64,000 bases of DNA from Bacillus sp. SD075 (lineage in GTDB: Bacteria > Bacillota > Bacilli > Bacillales > DSM-1321), in NCBI RefSeq assembly GCF_017355165.1, contig NZ_JADILK010000019.1, forward strand, positions 1 through 64,000, written 5' to 3'. Under the pieces are notes generated by a model, which saw only the letters and a program-made list of their open reading frames with translations, ran no database searches and was not told the origin of the DNA. Positions 34,249 through 42,850 of the stretch are shown here, in pieces (within the stretch, counting starts at the first letter, position 1; the number at the start of each line of letters is the position of its first letter). Position numbers and translations under genes: made by a program.

Positions 34249-34896
34249 ATGGTTGAAAAAAAGAGTGAACGGTTTTCTCAACCTCGCAAATCTATTAGTG
34301 ATGAGGGTGAAAACGTAGGCAAACGACGACGTGGTGATATACTGGAAAATGCAATTCTGCAGGCCGCCTGGGATGAACTTAACGAGGTTGGCTACGTACG
34401 TCTGTCAATGGAGGGAATCGCCACACGGGCAAAGACAAACAAAAATGCTATATACCGTCGCTGGCCAAATAAGGCTAAACTTGTCATTGCAGCAATAATC
34501 AAATTTGTACCTAAGCCCGCAATTGATGCTCCGAATACAGGGGATCTGCGCAAGGATTTACTTATGTTTCTTCACGGAATAGCGAAACCTCTACAATTGA
34601 TCGGTGCTGAAACCATACATGGTATTATGGTCGACTATCATGGCAAGGAGTTAATTTCTTCATTGCCACAACTTATACAGCCGAGAACTGACGACATGTT
34701 GACAATAGCCATGAGGACAATTTTAAAAAATGCTGAGATACGGGGAGAGGTCAATCAGAAAAGAATCACTGAGAGGGTTATTTCACTTCCCTCAGATTTA
34801 CTACGATACGAACTGCTTACAACTCATGAGATGTTATCTGATAAAGCAATCACAGAAATTATCGACGATATTTTTTTACCTCTTGTCCGTGTATAA
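34249..34896 (+). CDS. TetR/AcrR family transcriptional regulator
   Basis: 215 residues. A basic N-terminal extension (about 1-30) is followed by the helix-turn-helix (about 38-85: ILENAILQAAWDEL, SMEGIATRAKTNKNAIYRRW) and a variable ligand-binding C-terminal domain of the TetR_C group with LLMFLHGIAKPL. It most likely represses the divergent monooxygenase gene 363 bases away through the palindrome at 33923-33938. GAAAGAAGG lies before the ATG. Confidence 0.9.
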   Translation: MVEKKSERFSQPRKSISDEGENVGKRRRGDILENAILQAAWDELNEVGYVRLSMEGIATRAKTNKNAIYRRWPNKAKLVIAAIIKFVPKPAIDAPNTGDLRKDLLMFLHGIAKPLQLIGAETIHGIMVDYHGKELISSLPQLIQPRTDDMLTIAMRTILKNAEIRGEVNQKRITERVISLPSDLLRYELLTTHEMLSDKAITEIIDDIFLPLVRV

Positions 34897-34909
34897 ACCA
34901 TATAGCTCC

Positions 34910-35087
34910 TAATATAATCATCATTATTAGTTCAAGGTGGTACCGAGCTTTTGCTCAAACTGAATGACAATCTGGCCGCCCAAGAGTATCAAAAGAAGAT
35001 ATTTGCCGAAAGCATCCCTATCACCTAGTTTAATACTTCTATTTTAAAACAAAAAAGAATGTAGGCTAAAGGAGTTCTATCTATATG
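34910..35087. other. Unassigned spacer after the TetR gene
   Basis: A short + strand frame (about 34935-35026) reads QGGTELLLKLNDNLAAQEYQ and ends in a stop, without a start codon. It may be a remnant of a mobile-element protein; I cannot assign it. No terminator is evident for the TetR gene. Confidence 0.35.
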
Positions 35088-35098
35088 TTAAATGGAAG

Positions 35099-35188
35099 TT
35101 GATTGGAACGGGTGCGCGAGACTCCTGCGGGGAAAGCGCGTCGAGGGCAGATCGCCCACGGTAAGCGAATGCCCTAAGTTCCAATCAA
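35099..35188. repeat. 90-bp MITE-like repeat with 11-bp terminal inverted repeats
   Basis: TTGATTGGAAC at 35099-35109 is the exact inverse of 35178-35188. The interior contains GACTCCTGCGGGG, a core typical of an intergenic repeat family of Bacillaceae. No ORF. Confidence 0.7.
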
Positions 35189-35212
35189 ACGGTAGAATTT
35201 TTATAAACCCTA

Positions 35213-35254
35213 AAAAAAACTGTAGACAAACTTGATTTCCTAGTTTGTCTACAG
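35213..35254 (-). terminator. Terminator of the RDD gene
   Basis: Perfect 13-base arms, 35220-35232 and 35242-35254. On the minus strand a run of eight T follows. It starts about 30 bases after the RDD stop codon. Confidence 0.92.
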
Positions 35255-35287
35255 TCTGAAACAGCTATTAAACTGCTTTTCAATCAA

Positions 35288-35689
35288 TCATGGTTTATTT
35301 GATGTCACGTATGTACCTGCAATGAAATCATGTATCGCTCTATGATCTTTCCTCAATCCGACCATGAATGCACTAACAATAAACCCTATCCCTAATGTAA
35401 TGGCATAAACCAAAGCAGCAACAAAATACCTCAATAGCATTGTGCCTATTCCTAATTTTTTGCCGTCCATCCTTACTATTCGTATTCCCATCATCCTTTT
35501 ACCCACTGTATAGCCATACCATAATATCGGGACAATCAGCATGTAAAGAAAGTTGAAAAACGTTGAAAAGTTGTCATTTTCCCAATCACCGGTAATCAAC
35601 CCGAAAATTATCGCTATTGGTAAAGATACTATTATGCCATCCAAAAATCCTGCAAAAAAACGTTTCCAAAAGCCTACTGAATCGCTCAT
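35288..35689 (-). CDS. RDD family membrane protein
   Basis: 133 residues. Starts MSDSVGFWKRFFAGFLDGII, where the Arg and Asp of the RDD motif are visible (KRFFAGFLD). Two or three membrane helices follow and the conserved TVGKRMMGIRIVRMDGKKLG segment is present. The ATG at 35689 has GGGAGG about 8 bases upstream; an upstream in-frame start would add 15 residues without a site. RDD proteins are small membrane proteins with proposed transport or ion-exchange roles, mostly unproven. It stands alone before its own terminator. Confidence 0.87.
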   Translation of the reverse strand: MSDSVGFWKRFFAGFLDGIIVSLPIAIIFGLITGDWENDNFSTFFNFLYMLIVPILWYGYTVGKRMMGIRIVRMDGKKLGIGTMLLRYFVAALVYAITLGIGFIVSAFMVGLRKDHRAIHDFIAGTYVTSNKP

Positions 35690-35878
35690 ATATGATCCTC
35701 CCGTTGCGTTAGTTACAGTTACCAATATTACCAATTATAAAGTTGGTGCGTAATGAGTCTTTATACCCATATTTTTCTCAAGCAAGAAAAACACCTTACA
35801 TTTTTGGTGACAATTTATAAACAAAATTAAATCCTTGTGTAATTTTTGCTTATAAACGTTTGTTTTTGCTAATCTGCC

Positions 35879-35907
35879 TTTAATTTTCCTAAGAAATAAG
35901 ATACAAT
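35879..35907 (+). promoter_or_regulatory. Weak sigma-A-like promoter before ykpA
   Basis: TTTAAT (35879-35884), 17 bases, TACAAT (35902-35907), about 120 bases before the ATG. The 340-base gap 35690-36029 otherwise shows no gene. Confidence 0.35.
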
Positions 35908-36029
35908 TTAACGAACGGCATTTAAAAAATTATTGGACATAAGCTGCTGTTTGTGTGAATCAGCGTAAAACTAATCAAACAAAGTATTGGACACGTTGAA
36001 ACAAAAGTATTTTGGAGGAATGTAAATAA

Positions 36030-37649
36030 ATGATTACAGTAAATAATGTTGGTTTACGTTATGGAGATCGTAAACTGTTTGAAGATGTTAATATAAAATT
36101 CACGCCTGGTAACTGCTATGGCCTGATTGGTGCGAATGGTGCAGGTAAATCCACTTTCTTAAAAATCCTTTCAGGTGAAATTGAAGCGCAATCCGGTGAT
36201 GTCCATATGGGGCCTGGCGAACGCCTTGCCGTTCTAAAACAAGATCACTTCGCTTATGAAGAGGAAGAAGTCCTTAAAGTTGTCATTATGGGACATGAAA
36301 GATTATATGAAGTCATGCAAGAAAAAGATGCCATCTATATGAAGGAAAACTTCACGGACGAAGACGGAATGAAAGCGGCCGAACTTGAAGGTGAATTTGC
36401 CGAATTAAACGGCTGGGAAGCTGAACCTGAAGCTTCAATCCTCTTAAAAGGCCTTGGCATTGCAGAAGACCTGCATACAAAGAAAATGGCTGAATTGAAC
36501 GGTGGCGACAAAGTTAAAGTATTGCTTGCCCAGGCATTATTCGGTAAACCGGATGTTCTTTTACTGGATGAGCCTACCAACCATTTGGACTTAAAAGCGA
36601 TCAAATGGCTGGAAGAATTCTTAATCAACTTTGAAAACACCGTTATCGTAGTTTCCCATGACCGTTACTTCCTTAACAAAGTTTGTACACATATCGCAGA
36701 TCTTGATTTCGGTAAAATCAAAGTTTATATCGGTAACTATGACTTCTGGTATGAATCAAGCCAGCTTGCTCTTAAACTGACTCAAGATGCCAATAAGAAA
36801 AAAGAAGAAAAAATCAAAGAGCTTCAAAATTTCATCGCTCGATTCAGTGCCAATGCATCCAAATCGAGCCAGGCGACATCCCGTAAGAAATTATTGGACA
36901 AAATCAGCTTGGATGACATAGAGCCTTCTTCTCGCCGCTATCCTTATGTCGGCTTTACACCTGATCGTGAAATCGGGAACGACCTGCTTCGTGTAGATGG
37001 AATCTCGAAAACGATCGATGGCGTAAAAATATTGGATAACGTCAGCTTCACGATGAATAAAGGCGACAAGATTGCATTTGTCGGCAAAGATGAGATCGCT
37101 AAAACAACAATGTTCAAAATCTTGGCAGGTGAAATTGAACCGGATAGCGGCTCATTCAAATGGGGCGTTACGACCTCACAAGCATACTTCCCTAAGGATA
37201 ATGCTGAATTCTTTGAAGGTGTAGATTTAAATCTTGTCGACTGGCTCCGTCAATATTCTCCTAATGACCAGAGCGAAAGTTTCCTGCGCGGTTTCTTGGG
37301 CAGAATGTTATTCTCCGGCGATGAAGTCACGAAAAAGGCAAGTGTACTTTCAGGGGGCGAAAAAGTCCGCTGTATGCTTTCCAAAATGATGTTAAGCGGT
37401 TCGAACGTCCTTATGCTTGATGAACCTACTAACCATCTGGACTTAGAGTCGATTACGGCATTGAACAACGGTTTGATCAGCTTTAAAGGATCTATGATCT
37501 TCTCTTCTCATGATCATCAGTTCATCCAAACTATAGCGAACCGAATCATTGAACTTACACCAAAAGGTACTGTCGATAAGCAAATGAGTTATGATGAGTA
37601 CCTTGAAAATAGCGAATTGCAAAAACAAGTGGCTGAAATGTACAAATAG
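36030..37649 (+). CDS. ykpA: ABC-F family ATPase (YkpA)
   Basis: 539 residues, two ABC domains on one chain joined by a charged linker (about 235-300), no membrane helices. ABC-F proteins act on ribosomes or translation. Domain 1 has Walker A GANGAGKST, signature LNGGDK and LLLDEPTNHLD. Domain 2 has LSGGEK and LMLDEPTNHLD, but its Walker A is GKDEIAKTT, lacking two P-loop glycines while keeping the Lys. Length and sequence match B. subtilis YkpA, the YbiT-like group. TTGGAGG precedes the ATG and a strong terminator follows. Confidence 0.93.
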   Translation: MITVNNVGLRYGDRKLFEDVNIKFTPGNCYGLIGANGAGKSTFLKILSGEIEAQSGDVHMGPGERLAVLKQDHFAYEEEEVLKVVIMGHERLYEVMQEKDAIYMKENFTDEDGMKAAELEGEFAELNGWEAEPEASILLKGLGIAEDLHTKKMAELNGGDKVKVLLAQALFGKPDVLLLDEPTNHLDLKAIKWLEEFLINFENTVIVVSHDRYFLNKVCTHIADLDFGKIKVYIGNYDFWYESSQLALKLTQDANKKKEEKIKELQNFIARFSANASKSSQATSRKKLLDKISLDDIEPSSRRYPYVGFTPDREIGNDLLRVDGISKTIDGVKILDNVSFTMNKGDKIAFVGKDEIAKTTMFKILAGEIEPDSGSFKWGVTTSQAYFPKDNAEFFEGVDLNLVDWLRQYSPNDQSESFLRGFLGRMLFSGDEVTKKASVLSGGEKVRCMLSKMMLSGSNVLMLDEPTNHLDLESITALNNGLISFKGSMIFSSHDHQFIQTIANRIIELTPKGTVDKQMSYDEYLENSELQKQVAEMYK

Positions 37650-37659
37650 TACTTTTTTT

Positions 37660-37690
37660 AAAAGCACATCCTGATTGGATGTGCTTTTTT
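37660..37690 (+). terminator. Terminator of ykpA
   Basis: AAAAGCACATCC, 5-base loop, GGATGTGC and a T-run, 11 bases after the stop codon. Confidence 0.93.
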
Positions 37691-37848
37691 CGTTCCCGAT
37701 AATTGCTAGCTGCATTTATTTCATACCCTTAATGCATTGAAGGTATAAAAAACACGTAGCATTAAATATAATAATATTCCCCGTAAGATGATCACTGAAT
37801 AATTTCATCGATAAAAAGGTATATTGGTAAGGAAGGAGTGAGTTAGAA

Positions 37849-38121
37849 TTGGATGATCATACAGTGAAAAATATTTTTGATGATACAGGATACCTTTTTT
37901 TATATGATAAATTCAGTTATCATTTATATGTATCCGGATTGTTCGCCTTAGTGGATCAAGAGAAAATAATTTCTGATTTTTTAAATAATTATGGCTTCGA
38001 GGATAAAAATCCACTCTTCTTTGACGACTTTTCCTTCTATTTCAATTGTTTTCATTATTCCCATCAAAAACAAAAATTGTTAAATTTCTTGAGAACCGAG
38101 TATGATGAACATATTTGTTAA
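37849..38121 (+). CDS. Hypothetical protein, TTG start
   Basis: 90 residues, rich in Phe, Tyr and Asp (YLFLYDKFSYHLYVSGLFAL, FFDDFSFYFNCFHY). No membrane segment pattern, no recognised family. GGAAGGAG lies 10 bases before the TTG; a GTG five codons later is an alternative. The strong aromatic bias and good ribosome site suggest a real but lineage-specific gene. It is convergent with floT. Confidence 0.55.
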   Translation: MDDHTVKNIFDDTGYLFLYDKFSYHLYVSGLFALVDQEKIISDFLNNYGFEDKNPLFFDDFSFYFNCFHYSHQKQKLLNFLRTEYDEHIC

Positions 38122-38169
38122 TTATAAAATTTCAGGTAAACTGATCCGGCTATTTCTTAAAATACACGA

Positions 38170-38203
38170 TTTAAAAAAGGTAAGAGCTTATAGTGCTCTT
38201 ACC
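38170..38203 (-). terminator. Terminator of yuaF-floT
   Basis: GGTAAGAGC (38179-38187) pairs with GCTCTTACC (38195-38203). On the minus strand TTTTTT follows, 20 bases past the floT stop. Confidence 0.9.
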
Positions 38204-38222
38204 CCCCTTACATTTTTCCCTG

Positions 38223-39755
38223 TTATTCTTCCTTGCCTGCTGCCAAGTCCTTATTCGCTTCAACACTATCTTGATTGATGGTTGAAAAAGGTAAATTCCT
38301 CTTTCCCGAGAAATTTTCAAGCAGGTCTTTGACATCAATTCCCGAAGATGCCTTTAACGACTCCTGTAATGTTGCCATTAAATCCGTTGCATATCCAGTC
38401 ACTTTATTAGCCCCGCCATTCGCACCGCTTCCACCTGTATCCACTACAGTGATCTTGTCTATATTACTAAGCGGGCTAGCCACTTGTTTTGCATATTCCG
38501 GCAGCATTTTCAAAATCATGTCCATTACAGCGGCTTGCCCGAACTGTTCAAAAGCTTCAGCGATTTTCTGCTTCGCTTCTGCCTCCGCTACCCCTTTTAA
38601 CCGGATAATTTCCGCTTCTGTCGTACCTTGTGCCCTTTGTGCGTCCGCTTTAGCAAGACCGTCCATACGAACACGTTCCGCTTCCGCTTTCGCCATGGCT
38701 TCAATTTTATACTTATCTGCATCCGCTTCTGTAATCTGTTTCATCTTGTTGGCAGAAGCTGCCTGCTCTACCGCATAACGGTCGGCATCCGCCTTTTTCT
38801 TCACTTCTGAATCATATTGCTTTTCACGGCGAAGGATTTCTTTTTCCTCCAGCTCTATTTGCTTCTGACGCTCGATGATCCTGATTTGCATTTCCTGTTC
38901 TGTTACATCCTGTTTAGATCTGGCCGTTTCAAGATCGTATGCTTGGTCAGCTCGTGCTTTGGCAATATCCTGCTCACGCCGGAATTCCGCTACCTTTAGT
39001 TTGTTGATTTTTTCGGCTTCGGCTATTTCAGTCGCCCTTTCAAGCTCGGCTCGCTGAGCTTCCTTCGATGCTTCTGCTCGCTTGATTCGCGTTTCTTTCT
39101 CTGCATCGGCGGTAGCTATATCGGCATCCCTCTTCACCTGCGCAATCCTTGGTTTACCAAGCGATTCAAGATATCCATTTTTATCCCGGACATCTTTGAT
39201 GGTGAACGATACGATAATGAGTCCCATTTTAGCTAAATCCTGTGAGGCTACCCTCTGTACTTCCTGGGAAAACTTTTCACGGTTTTTATAAATTTCTTCG
39301 ACTGTCATCGAACCAAGGATGGAACGAAGATGTCCTTCCAAGACTTCCCGAGCTTCCTGTTCACGGTCATCTTTGGATTTACCAAGGAATTGCTCCGCAG
39401 CAGTGGCGATATCGGTGATTGAACCGCCAATCTTGATGATCGATACACCATCAGCCATGACAGGAACTCCCTGTTCCGTATATACCTCAGGAGTTGAGAC
39501 CTCAAGCTTGCTTGACAACAAGCTTAGTGGTTCCGCTTGCTGGAACACCGGGAGAACGAAAGCGCCCCCACCGCGGACAATTTTAATTTTATTTCCTGAT
39601 TCGTCGATATGAACATTTTTGCTTCCTAAGTAGCTTCCGGTCACGATCAATGCCTCATCAGGACCGGCCGTGCGGTATTTCGTAACAAAGACAGCAATAA
39701 GTGCGATAAGTAAAAATGCAACAATGGCGACAACAATCCAAATCAAATCAAACAT
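38223..39755 (-). CDS. floT: Flotillin-like protein FloT
   Basis: 510 residues, equal to B. subtilis FloT/YuaG. One N-terminal membrane hairpin (about 4-26) is followed by the SPFH/PHB domain (about 30-200) and a long Ala/Glu/Arg-rich coiled coil (about 200-400) with the repeated KADA, AEAE and EAKQKIAEA pattern of flotillins. A C-terminal assembly region follows. Flotillins scaffold functional membrane microdomains and affect fluidity, signalling and sporulation kinases. AGGAGG precedes the ATG. It is second in an operon with yuaF, 21 bases apart, behind a sigma-W-like promoter. Confidence 0.95.
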   Translation of the reverse strand: MFDLIWIVVAIVAFLLIALIAVFVTKYRTAGPDEALIVTGSYLGSKNVHIDESGNKIKIVRGGGAFVLPVFQQAEPLSLLSSKLEVSTPEVYTEQGVPVMADGVSIIKIGGSITDIATAAEQFLGKSKDDREQEAREVLEGHLRSILGSMTVEEIYKNREKFSQEVQRVASQDLAKMGLIIVSFTIKDVRDKNGYLESLGKPRIAQVKRDADIATADAEKETRIKRAEASKEAQRAELERATEIAEAEKINKLKVAEFRREQDIAKARADQAYDLETARSKQDVTEQEMQIRIIERQKQIELEEKEILRREKQYDSEVKKKADADRYAVEQAASANKMKQITEADADKYKIEAMAKAEAERVRMDGLAKADAQRAQGTTEAEIIRLKGVAEAEAKQKIAEAFEQFGQAAVMDMILKMLPEYAKQVASPLSNIDKITVVDTGGSGANGGANKVTGYATDLMATLQESLKASSGIDVKDLLENFSGKRNLPFSTINQDSVEANKDLAAGKEE

Positions 39756-39776
39756 ACCCTACCTCCTACCATTTTT

Positions 39777-40295
39777 CTAATCCTGGTGGGGCATAACATA
39801 GACAACCCCATTTTTAACTTCGATGATCAAGACTTTTGTATCCGAAACAATTCCTTCATTCTTATAACTGGCCGCAGTTTTCGCGATGCTTCCACTGATG
39901 CTTTCAATCAGGACTTCCCCAAACCCGTCAACCGGGATTGATGTCAGAACCCTGCCGACCCTCCCTCTCAGGTCATTATCATGAAATGTCAAACTTTCTT
40001 CCGCTGATGAGATGGGAATCAAAACAAATACATTCAGTAAAGTGACGATGGTAAAGGAAACGAGCAGGGAAATGCCGGCATTTAATCCAGCATTAAGTTC
40101 TGAAAGCGATTCAAGCAAAAACCCACTCGCAAAAAACACGGTCAAAAAGCTAAAAATGAGAGTTGGATTAAATATATTCGGTAATTCAAGGCCGGAAAAT
40201 ATATCATTAAACAAGATAAATAAGAATGTTAGACCCCCGAATATAATTAATCCATATAAATAGACTGTTTCTAATGGAACCCCCAATAACTCCAT
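39777..40295 (-). CDS. yuaF: YuaF, NfeD-like membrane protein
   Basis: 172 residues. Three or four membrane helices (about 8-100) precede a soluble OB-fold NfeD C-terminal domain (about 110-172) with RGRVGRVLTSIPVDGFGEV. In B. subtilis YuaF is co-transcribed with flotillin and co-localises with it in microdomains. I chose the ATG at 40295, nine bases after AAGGG; an ATG at 40304 overlaps that site. Confidence 0.92.
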   Translation of the reverse strand: MELLGVPLETVYLYGLIIFGGLTFLFILFNDIFSGLELPNIFNPTLIFSFLTVFFASGFLLESLSELNAGLNAGISLLVSFTIVTLLNVFVLIPISSAEESLTFHDNDLRGRVGRVLTSIPVDGFGEVLIESISGSIAKTAASYKNEGIVSDTKVLIIEVKNGVVYVMPHQD

Positions 40296-40419
40296 CTCTT
40301 TCATCCCTTAACTTCAATTTTTCCAAGCCGTTTACTACTTTAAGAACCTAGGTTAAGCTTTTTACCAACATTGATAGTCTGTGGTTATAATCCCCTCCAT
40401 TTACTTTGCTTACCATTCA

Positions 40420-40446
40420 TACGAATAAAGCCTTCAAAAAGTTTCA
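40420..40446 (-). promoter_or_regulatory. Sigma-W-type promoter of yuaF-floT
   Basis: The minus strand reads TGAAAC (40446-40441), a 17-base spacer and CGTA (40423-40420). This matches the extracytoplasmic sigma-W consensus TGAAAC-N16/17-CGTA. The yuaF-floT operon of B. subtilis is a known sigma-W target. It lies about 120 bases before yuaF. Confidence 0.8.
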
Positions 40447-40545
40447 TTTATTTACCAAGTTTTTAAGCTTCACCTTTTTTCTTCTCGCCCTTGTTACAGA
40501 CTATATCATCCAAAAAACATTATTGAAATAAAATTCATAATATCA

Positions 40546-40588
40546 TTGACAGTGTTTGCTTAACATATTAAAATTCATTATATGTTAA
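40546..40588 (+). promoter_or_regulatory. bioY promoter with overlapping palindrome (BirA-like operator candidate)
   Basis: TTGACA (40546-40551), 17 bases, TAAAAT (40569-40574). A perfect inverted repeat TTAACATAT / ATATGTTAA (40560-40568 and 40580-40588) covers the -10. Firmicute BirA boxes use GTTAAC half-sites; here one half is GTTAAC and the other CTTAAC, and the spacing is wider than in the B. subtilis site. Repression by BirA in biotin excess is a reasonable inference. Confidence 0.65.
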
Positions 40589-40626
40589 CTCGTTACACAA
40601 CCAGGTTTACATTAGGAGGAAGCACG

Positions 40627-41199
40627 ATGAAGGAAAGTCATGAGAAGTTAAGAATGATGATGATTACAGCTTTATTTGCAGCACTTATAGGGATACTTGC
40701 CCAAATTACAATTCCACTGCCCTTAGTACCGATTACAGGACAGACTCTAGCTGTTGGACTGGCAGCAACGATACTCGGTTCACGCTATGGAACCTCTTCA
40801 GTTTTATTATACTTGTTCATAGGAGCAGCGGGAGTACCAGTTTTCGCTGAAATGTCTGGAGGGCTAGCTAAGATATTCGGTCCGACTGGCGGTTATTTAT
40901 TATCTTATATCCCGACAGTATATATAACAGGTCTGATATTGGAAAAAACGCGTTTCTCAGTTGCAATGGCTTTCCTTGCAAATACAATCGGGATGATACT
41001 TACTTTGGTTATCGGTACGGTTTGGTTAAAATATATGAGTTCATTATCATGGCCAGTGGCATTTGCCAGCGGTTTTGCCCCCTTTATAATCGTAGGGGTT
41101 TTAAAGGCATTCCTTGCATCTTGGCTTGGCATTACAATCCGTTCAAGGTTAGCTTCGGCTAATATGCTGCCAAAGAAAAATACACCACTTTCCCAATGA
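40627..41199 (+). CDS. bioY: Biotin transporter BioY
   Basis: 190 residues with six membrane helices. The BioY signatures are present: ITIPLPLVPITGQTLAVGLA near the N-terminus, GGLAKIFGPTGGYLL in the middle and a C-terminal GFAPFIIVGVLKAFLA. BioY is the biotin-binding S component of an ECF transporter, which shares the EcfA-EcfT energising module encoded elsewhere. I chose the ATG at 40627, after AGGAGGAAGCACG; the ATG at 40582 lies within the operator. It is monocistronic. Confidence 0.93.
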   Translation: MKESHEKLRMMMITALFAALIGILAQITIPLPLVPITGQTLAVGLAATILGSRYGTSSVLLYLFIGAAGVPVFAEMSGGLAKIFGPTGGYLLSYIPTVYITGLILEKTRFSVAMAFLANTIGMILTLVIGTVWLKYMSSLSWPVAFASGFAPFIIVGVLKAFLASWLGITIRSRLASANMLPKKNTPLSQ

Positions 41200-41204
41200 T
41201 GGGT

Positions 41205-41260
41205 AAATGAAAGAGAGGGTACCGCTTGTGGTACCCCCTCTTTCATTTATTTACATTTTT
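41205..41260 (+). terminator. Terminator of bioY
   Basis: 19-base arms (41205-41223 and 41230-41248) with one mismatch and a 6-base loop, then a T-rich stretch. The start of the hairpin lies 6 bases after the stop codon. Confidence 0.8.
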
Positions 41261-41499
41261 CTCATAATTACAAATTCCCGAACACTTACGAAAAAAAAAG
41301 ACCCTTAAAAAAGAATCTTTTTTGCAAGTATTTATTGCGGTCCTATCCCCATAAGTCCGAATATGAATAGCAAATGTATATTTTCCCCTTTGCTAACCGT
41401 AATCATTTTACTATAGGAACAGTAATTTGACAACTATTGTGGACCCACATAAACATGCTACCATTTTATTGCTTAGAAAGAATATTGTAACGGATTTAG

Positions 41500-41985
41500 T
41501 TACTTATTATTCACTTTATATACTTTTTTCGTACCATCATCGAAAACGACCTCTAAATCAAATTCTTGATAGTCATCCTTCAAATCAAAGGCTTTTGTTA
41601 CTTCTTGAATGACTTCCTCCTCTGTTGAATCTTTGGTGAAAGTCAATTTTTCTAGGATCGGGGTCAATTCTTTCATTGCTTCATCACCGTGAACTTCATG
41701 TTTATTAAGTTTGTCCTCGATCGAAGCTTCTGTTTGAGCGCCCATGGTATCATATTCAGCTTCGTATTCGTTATCATTACCTGTATAATCCACTTCTAAT
41801 TGAAAATCCTTATAAGTGAAAGGCAGTTTTTCATTATTATCCGTTCCTGTTTCAGAATTATTCTCCGCTTGATTTTCATTTTCCTGAACCGGCGGGTTTT
41901 TCACTTCATCGTTTTCTTCGCCGCATCCAGCCAAAACAAGCATAGCGGCAAACGGCACTGATAATATTTTGATTGATCTGCTCAT
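41500..41985 (-). CDS. YusW-like lipoprotein
   Basis: 161 residues. Signal peptide with lipobox VLAGC (Cys at about 21), an Asn/Glu-rich linker (about 22-52) and a C-terminal YusW-like domain (FTYKDFQLEVDYTGNDNEYE, EVVFDDGTKKVYKV). It is expected to be anchored to the outer face of the membrane. The family is common in Bacillus and has no established function. GGAGGAAAAAAC precedes the ATG. It stands alone. Confidence 0.85.
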   Translation of the reverse strand: MSRSIKILSVPFAAMLVLAGCGEENDEVKNPPVQENENQAENNSETGTDNNEKLPFTYKDFQLEVDYTGNDNEYEAEYDTMGAQTEASIEDKLNKHEVHGDEAMKELTPILEKLTFTKDSTEEEVIQEVTKAFDLKDDYQEFDLEVVFDDGTKKVYKVNNK

Positions 41986-42084
41986 TAGTTTTTTCCTCCT
42001 TTAGTCTGTATACCTTATTTATTTCCTAATAGGAGTCATTTAAAACCAAAAGAATTTCTCAGATCCATCAAATCGACCAAGTGA

Positions 42085-42729
42085 TCATAGTGGAAGGATA
42101 TAAAACAATACGGCAAAAAAGTGTGTGACAGATCCCCCAAGCACGAATACATGCCAAACCGCGTGATGGAATGGAAACCCCCGCCAAACATAAAAGATGG
42201 CTCCAAATGTATAAAGCAAGCCCCCTGCAATCAGTAACTGGATACCGGTTGAAGGCATAGTCGCTGTAAGTGGTCCCCAAACGATAACGATCATCCACCC
42301 CATTGCAATATAGAGAACCGTCGAAAGAAAGAGGAATCTTTTCACATAGAAAGCTTTGAAGACGACGCCAATGATTGCAACTCCCCAAATTATACCTAGC
42401 AGTGTCCAGCCTAGTGACCCTTGGATCACAAGAAGCATGATGGGCGTGTATGTTCCTGCAATGAATATATATATGGCTGAATGATCAAAGATTTCAAATA
42501 TATCCTTCGTTTTTCCCTCTGGAAAACTATGCACTAAAGTGGAAGAGACGTATAAAAGGAGCATGGAAACACCATAAATGACTGAAATGACTATATGCCA
42601 AGGCGATCCTGTTTGAGCTGAGAATATGATTAAAAACACAAGTGCAGCAATACTCAATAAAACACCTACACCGTGGGTTATCGCATTGACCACTTCTTCT
42701 TTTTTAGTATAAACATGTGTATTAGCCAT
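42085..42729 (-). CDS. yplQ: Hemolysin III / PAQR family membrane protein (YplQ-like)
   Basis: 214 residues with seven membrane helices. The family residues are visible: EVVNAITHGVG near the N-terminus, FDHSAIYIFIAGTYTP in the middle and a C-terminal HHAVWHVFVLGGSVTHF, whose His residues bind zinc in PAQR proteins. Despite the name, most members are membrane homeostasis proteins or possible ceramidase-like hydrolases. I chose the ATG at 42729, 7 bases after AAGGAG; a start at 42828 would add 33 residues without a site. Confidence 0.9.
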   Translation of the reverse strand: MANTHVYTKKEEVVNAITHGVGVLLSIAALVFLIIFSAQTGSPWHIVISVIYGVSMLLLYVSSTLVHSFPEGKTKDIFEIFDHSAIYIFIAGTYTPIMLLVIQGSLGWTLLGIIWGVAIIGVVFKAFYVKRFLFLSTVLYIAMGWMIVIVWGPLTATMPSTGIQLLIAGGLLYTFGAIFYVWRGFPFHHAVWHVFVLGGSVTHFFAVLFYILPL

Positions 42730-42850
42730 GTTACAGCTCCTTAATCCCGAAATTTTTTTATATTCACCTAAATTATACATCAGATCTGCCAAGCAATATA
42801 GGAAAGTGAATATTAACTTGATTATCATTCACTAATTAGGAGGGTAAAAA

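Noticed and set aside
34935-34960. T-box-like string (GGTGGTACCGAGC...)
   Set aside because: The core resembles the GGTGGNACCGCG of T-box leaders, but no specifier stem, no terminator and no synthetase or amino-acid gene follows. Probably chance.
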